From a bacterium (lineage in GTDB: Bacteria > Eremiobacterota > Eremiobacteria > Baltobacterales > Baltobacteraceae), in contig JAJXVC010000121.1 in NCBI GenBank assembly GCA_021782295.1, forward strand, positions 1 to 5,974: a stretch of 5,974 nucleotides of DNA. Reading direction: 5' to 3'. The notes under the pieces are model-generated. The model was not told where the DNA came from. It searched no databases and saw nothing but the letters and a program-made list of their open reading frames with translations. How positions within the stretch are numbered: position 1 is the stretch's first letter; each line of letters begins with the position of its first letter. Below are positions 3,697-5,974 of the stretch, piece by piece. The position numbers and the translations under genes are program-made.

Positions 3697-5974
3697 GAAC
3701 GGGGCTTCAGGCGCCCACGCACACGTCGTCGGCGCTGCGCTTCCACGCATCGACGGCTACGCCAAAGTTACCGGTGCCGCGGTTTTCGCCGACGATATCG
3801 CACTTCCGCGCATGCTCTTTGGGAAACTGTTGCGTAGCCCACACGCGCATGCACGTATTACCTCGATCGATTACGAACGCGCGCTGCGCCTTCCCGGCGT
3901 CGTCGCCGTCGCGGTGGGCAGCGACTTGCCCGTACGCTTCGGGATTTTGCCGTCGGCACAAGATGAAACCGTCTTCGCCATCGATCGCGTCCGGTACGTC
4001 GGCGAGCCGGTCGCAGGGGTCGTCGCCGAAGACGAACTGACCGCGCAATATGCCGCAACGCTGATCGACGTTCGATACGACATTCTTCCATCGGTGATGT
4101 CGATCGATGAGGCCTTGCTCGATCTCGGTGCCGACGCAGAGAAGATTCATCCCGAATCGCGCAAAGCAAATAACGTTCACAAGGACGTGCATTTAACGTT
4201 CGGCGACGTTGAAGCAGGTTTTGCCGACGCCGCGCGAATTTTTGATAACGAATATTTCTTCGAAGGGAATACCCACGCAGCGCTGGAGGAACATTCGGCG
4301 GTCGCAAGTTTCGGAGCGGATGGAAAACTGACGCTCTGGTCGTCGACCCAAACGCCGCATTATTTACATCGCGTCGCCGCTTCGGTGCTCGAAATGCCGG
4401 CGAGCCGCATTCGCATCATCGCGCCTCCCATCGGTGGAGGCTTCGGCGGCAAAACCGAACCTGTTGCGCACGAACTCGCCGCTGCTCATTTCGCGCGCAA
4501 GACCGGTCGACCGGTAAAATTCACGCTTTCCCGCGAAGAAGTGTTTTACACGCATCGCGGCCGCCATCCGGTGCGTATCCACCTGCAGACGGGTATCAAG
4601 AGCGACGGAACGATCGCCGCCTGTCGACTGCAGACATGGCTCGACGGCGGCGCCTATGGCTCGTATGGAGTTGCAACCACCTATTACACCGGCGCGTTGC
4701 TTCCCGTTACCTATAAGATGGGAGCGTACGCCTTCGACGGATGTCGCGTGTATACGAACAAGCCGCCGTGCGGACCGAAGCGCGGCCACGGCACGACACA
4801 ACCTCGCTACGCCTTCGAATCACAACTCGATGCAATCGCAACCGAGCTCGGTCTTGACGCAGGCGCCTATCGCGCCGCCATTGCCGTCGACCCGTACACG
4901 CGAACGGTCAATCATCTACGCGTCACGAGTTGCGGAATGCGCGAAGCGTTGAGCGCCGTCTCCGAACGGACCGACTATAGCAGCAAGCACGGAAAACTCT
5001 CTTCCGGCCGCGGAATCGGCCTCGCTGCAAGTGCCTATCTCTGCGGAGCCGGGCTGCCGATCTATTGGAACCCCATGCCCCACTCCGGCGCGATCGTTAA
5101 GGTCGATCGTGGCGGCGGCGTCACGGTATTTTGCGGCACGAGCGATTGCGGGCAGGGTTCACAAAACATGCTCGCGGTGATCGTCGCCGAAACGCTCGGC
5201 GTTGACGTTCTCGATGTGAGCGTTTGCTCCGGCGACACCGACCTCACGCCGGTCGATCTCGGTTCGTATTCAAGTCGCGTCACGTTCATGGCCGGTAACG
5301 CTGCGCGTAGTGCTGCAAGTGACGTGCGCGAGCGTATCGCTGCCGCCGTGGGCGCAGAGCTCGGCGTCCCGGCCGATCGCTGTATTTTTGAAAGCGGGCG
5401 CGTCTTCGACCGAGAGGATCCCGAGCGCTCGCTATCGTTCGTCGATGCGGCACGTGCTGCCGAAGCGCGCTTTGGTACGCTTGCGGGGGTCGGATCTTAT
5501 ACGCCGCCCGCCGATTTACACGGCGATTTCAAAGGCTCAGGCGTCGGACCGTCGCCGGCGTATTCGTACTCTGCATGCGTTGCGGAGGTGGAGGTTGATT
5601 TTGAGACCGGAGAGGTGCGCGTCGAACGCATCGTGCTGGCGCACGATTGCGGACGCGCGCTCAATCCCCGCATCGTCGAAGGGCAGATCGAAGGCAGTGC
5701 TTATATGGGAATGGGCGAAGCGTTGATGGAGGAATCGGCTTTCCGTAACGATCTTCACCGAATTCCGAATTTGCTCGACTACAAGACGCCGACGATCCTC
5801 GATACACCGCGCATCGAAGCGATTATTATCGAGACCGAGGAGCTTGAAGGGCCGTACGGCGCAAAAGAAGCCGGCGAGGGTCCGCTCAATCCGGTCATTC
5901 CCGCCATCGCCAATGCAGTCGCCGACGCGATCGGCGCGCGGATCTATGCAACGCCGATCACCCCCGAGCGCGTG
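3689..5974 (+). CDS. Large molybdopterin-binding subunit of a xanthine dehydrogenase-family hydroxylase, 4-hydroxybenzoyl-CoA reductase alpha-like (3' partial)
   Basis: The frame from ATG 3689 stays open for 762 codons to the window edge. It ends in TPITPERV, the usual extreme C-terminus, so only about 5-15 residues are missing. The N-terminal a/b-hammerhead domain (about 20-135) has RIDGYAKVTGAAVFADDI and the RSPHAHARI segment. The molybdopterin-binding part follows with GGGFGGK (249-255), GPKRGHG (362-368), GQGS with Gln489 (488-491), GSYSSR (525-530), HDCGRALNP (652-660) and GAKEAGEGP (724-732), in which Glu730 matches the catalytic glutamate of the family. Such subunits hydroxylate, or in the 4-hydroxybenzoyl-CoA case reductively dehydroxylate, a ring or aldehyde carbon at a Mo site. 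CGPKRGHG in place of the FRGFG of xanthine dehydrogenases, and GSYSSRVTFM, recall HcrA/HbaC; CO dehydrogenase's AYxCSFR loop is absent. No Shine-Dalgarno is seen: the ATGAGTAA overlap suggests coupling to the small subunit. The substrate remains inferred. Confidence 0.93.
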   Translation, partial: MSKNGASGAHAHVVGAALPRIDGYAKVTGAAVFADDIALPRMLFGKLLRSPHAHARITSIDYERALRLPGVVAVAVGSDLPVRFGILPSAQDETVFAIDRVRYVGEPVAGVVAEDELTAQYAATLIDVRYDILPSVMSIDEALLDLGADAEKIHPESRKANNVHKDVHLTFGDVEAGFADAARIFDNEYFFEGNTHAALEEHSAVASFGADGKLTLWSSTQTPHYLHRVAASVLEMPASRIRIIAPPIGGGFGGKTEPVAHELAAAHFARKTGRPVKFTLSREEVFYTHRGRHPVRIHLQTGIKSDGTIAACRLQTWLDGGAYGSYGVATTYYTGALLPVTYKMGAYAFDGCRVYTNKPPCGPKRGHGTTQPRYAFESQLDAIATELGLDAGAYRAAIAVDPYTRTVNHLRVTSCGMREALSAVSERTDYSSKHGKLSSGRGIGLAASAYLCGAGLPIYWNPMPHSGAIVKVDRGGGVTVFCGTSDCGQGSQNMLAVIVAETLGVDVLDVSVCSGDTDLTPVDLGSYSSRVTFMAGNAARSAASDVRERIAAAVGAELGVPADRCIFESGRVFDREDPERSLSFVDAARAAEARFGTLAGVGSYTPPADLHGDFKGSGVGPSPAYSYSACVAEVEVDFETGEVRVERIVLAHDCGRALNPRIVEGQIEGSAYMGMGEALMEESAFRNDLHRIPNLLDYKTPTILDTPRIEAIIIETEELEGPYGAKEAGEGPLNPVIPAIANAVADAIGARIYATPITPERV

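Noticed and set aside
3707..4192. - strand frames inside the large subunit gene (also 3858-4307, 4364-4801)
   Set aside because: They are antisense to a frame with unambiguous molybdopterin-binding motifs. No promoter or motif supports them.
1..5974. CRISPR arrays, tRNA/rRNA genes, insertion sequences, attachment sites
   Set aside because: No regularly spaced direct repeats, cloverleaf-like segments, terminal inverted repeats or transposase/integrase motifs were found in reading either strand.

Overview
The window reads as ordinary chromosomal DNA from a high-GC, free-living bacterium. It holds five protein genes, all with clear family identity, and no sign of phage, transposon, CRISPR, rRNA or tRNA. 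Seven-bladed 'LWFTE' propeller lipoproteins, a CoxI-type XdhC and a 4-hydroxybenzoyl-CoA-reductase-like molybdoenzyme would fit a soil or environmental lineage such as Candidatus Eremiobacterota (WPS-2), an actinobacterium or a chloroflexi-like group. The sequence alone does not settle this, and the taxonomic guess is weak.

Layout. Bases 1-259 contain no gene I can support, apart from a possible 3' tail of an upstream reading frame ending at 131. Bases 260-1327 (+) encode an exported, probably lipid-anchored beta-propeller of the streptogramin-lyase-like (Vgb) fold family. A 62-base convergent gap follows, with a perfect 10-bp inverted repeat at 1335-1386. Bases 3026-1390 (-) form a two-gene operon: an XdhC/CoxI-type molybdenum cofactor maturation factor, then a MocA-like nucleotidyltransferase that overlaps it by 4 bases. 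A divergent control region (about 3027-3198) holds AT-rich DNA and a hairpin that overlaps a Shine-Dalgarno sequence and a seven-codon open frame. From 3199 (+) the structural genes of a xanthine-dehydrogenase-family hydroxylase run to the window edge: the small 2x[2Fe-2S] subunit, then the large molybdopterin subunit, which overlaps it by 8 bases. The large subunit is open at base 5974 and lacks probably only a few C-terminal residues.

How the genes work together. The MocA-like protein would attach a nucleotide (CMP in the known family) to molybdopterin. XdhC would hold and deliver the finished cofactor, and the small and large subunits are the enzyme that uses it. A cytidylyltransferase-like gene beside the enzyme suggests a molybdopterin-cytosine-dinucleotide enzyme (CO dehydrogenase / 4-hydroxybenzoyl-CoA reductase type) rather than a classical purine xanthine dehydrogenase. 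Motifs in the large subunit point the same way. No FAD subunit gene lies in the window. I see no strongly novel system. The points most worth a second look are the true substrate of the molybdoenzyme, the structured leader between the divergent operons, and the symmetric blade spacing of the propeller lipoprotein.
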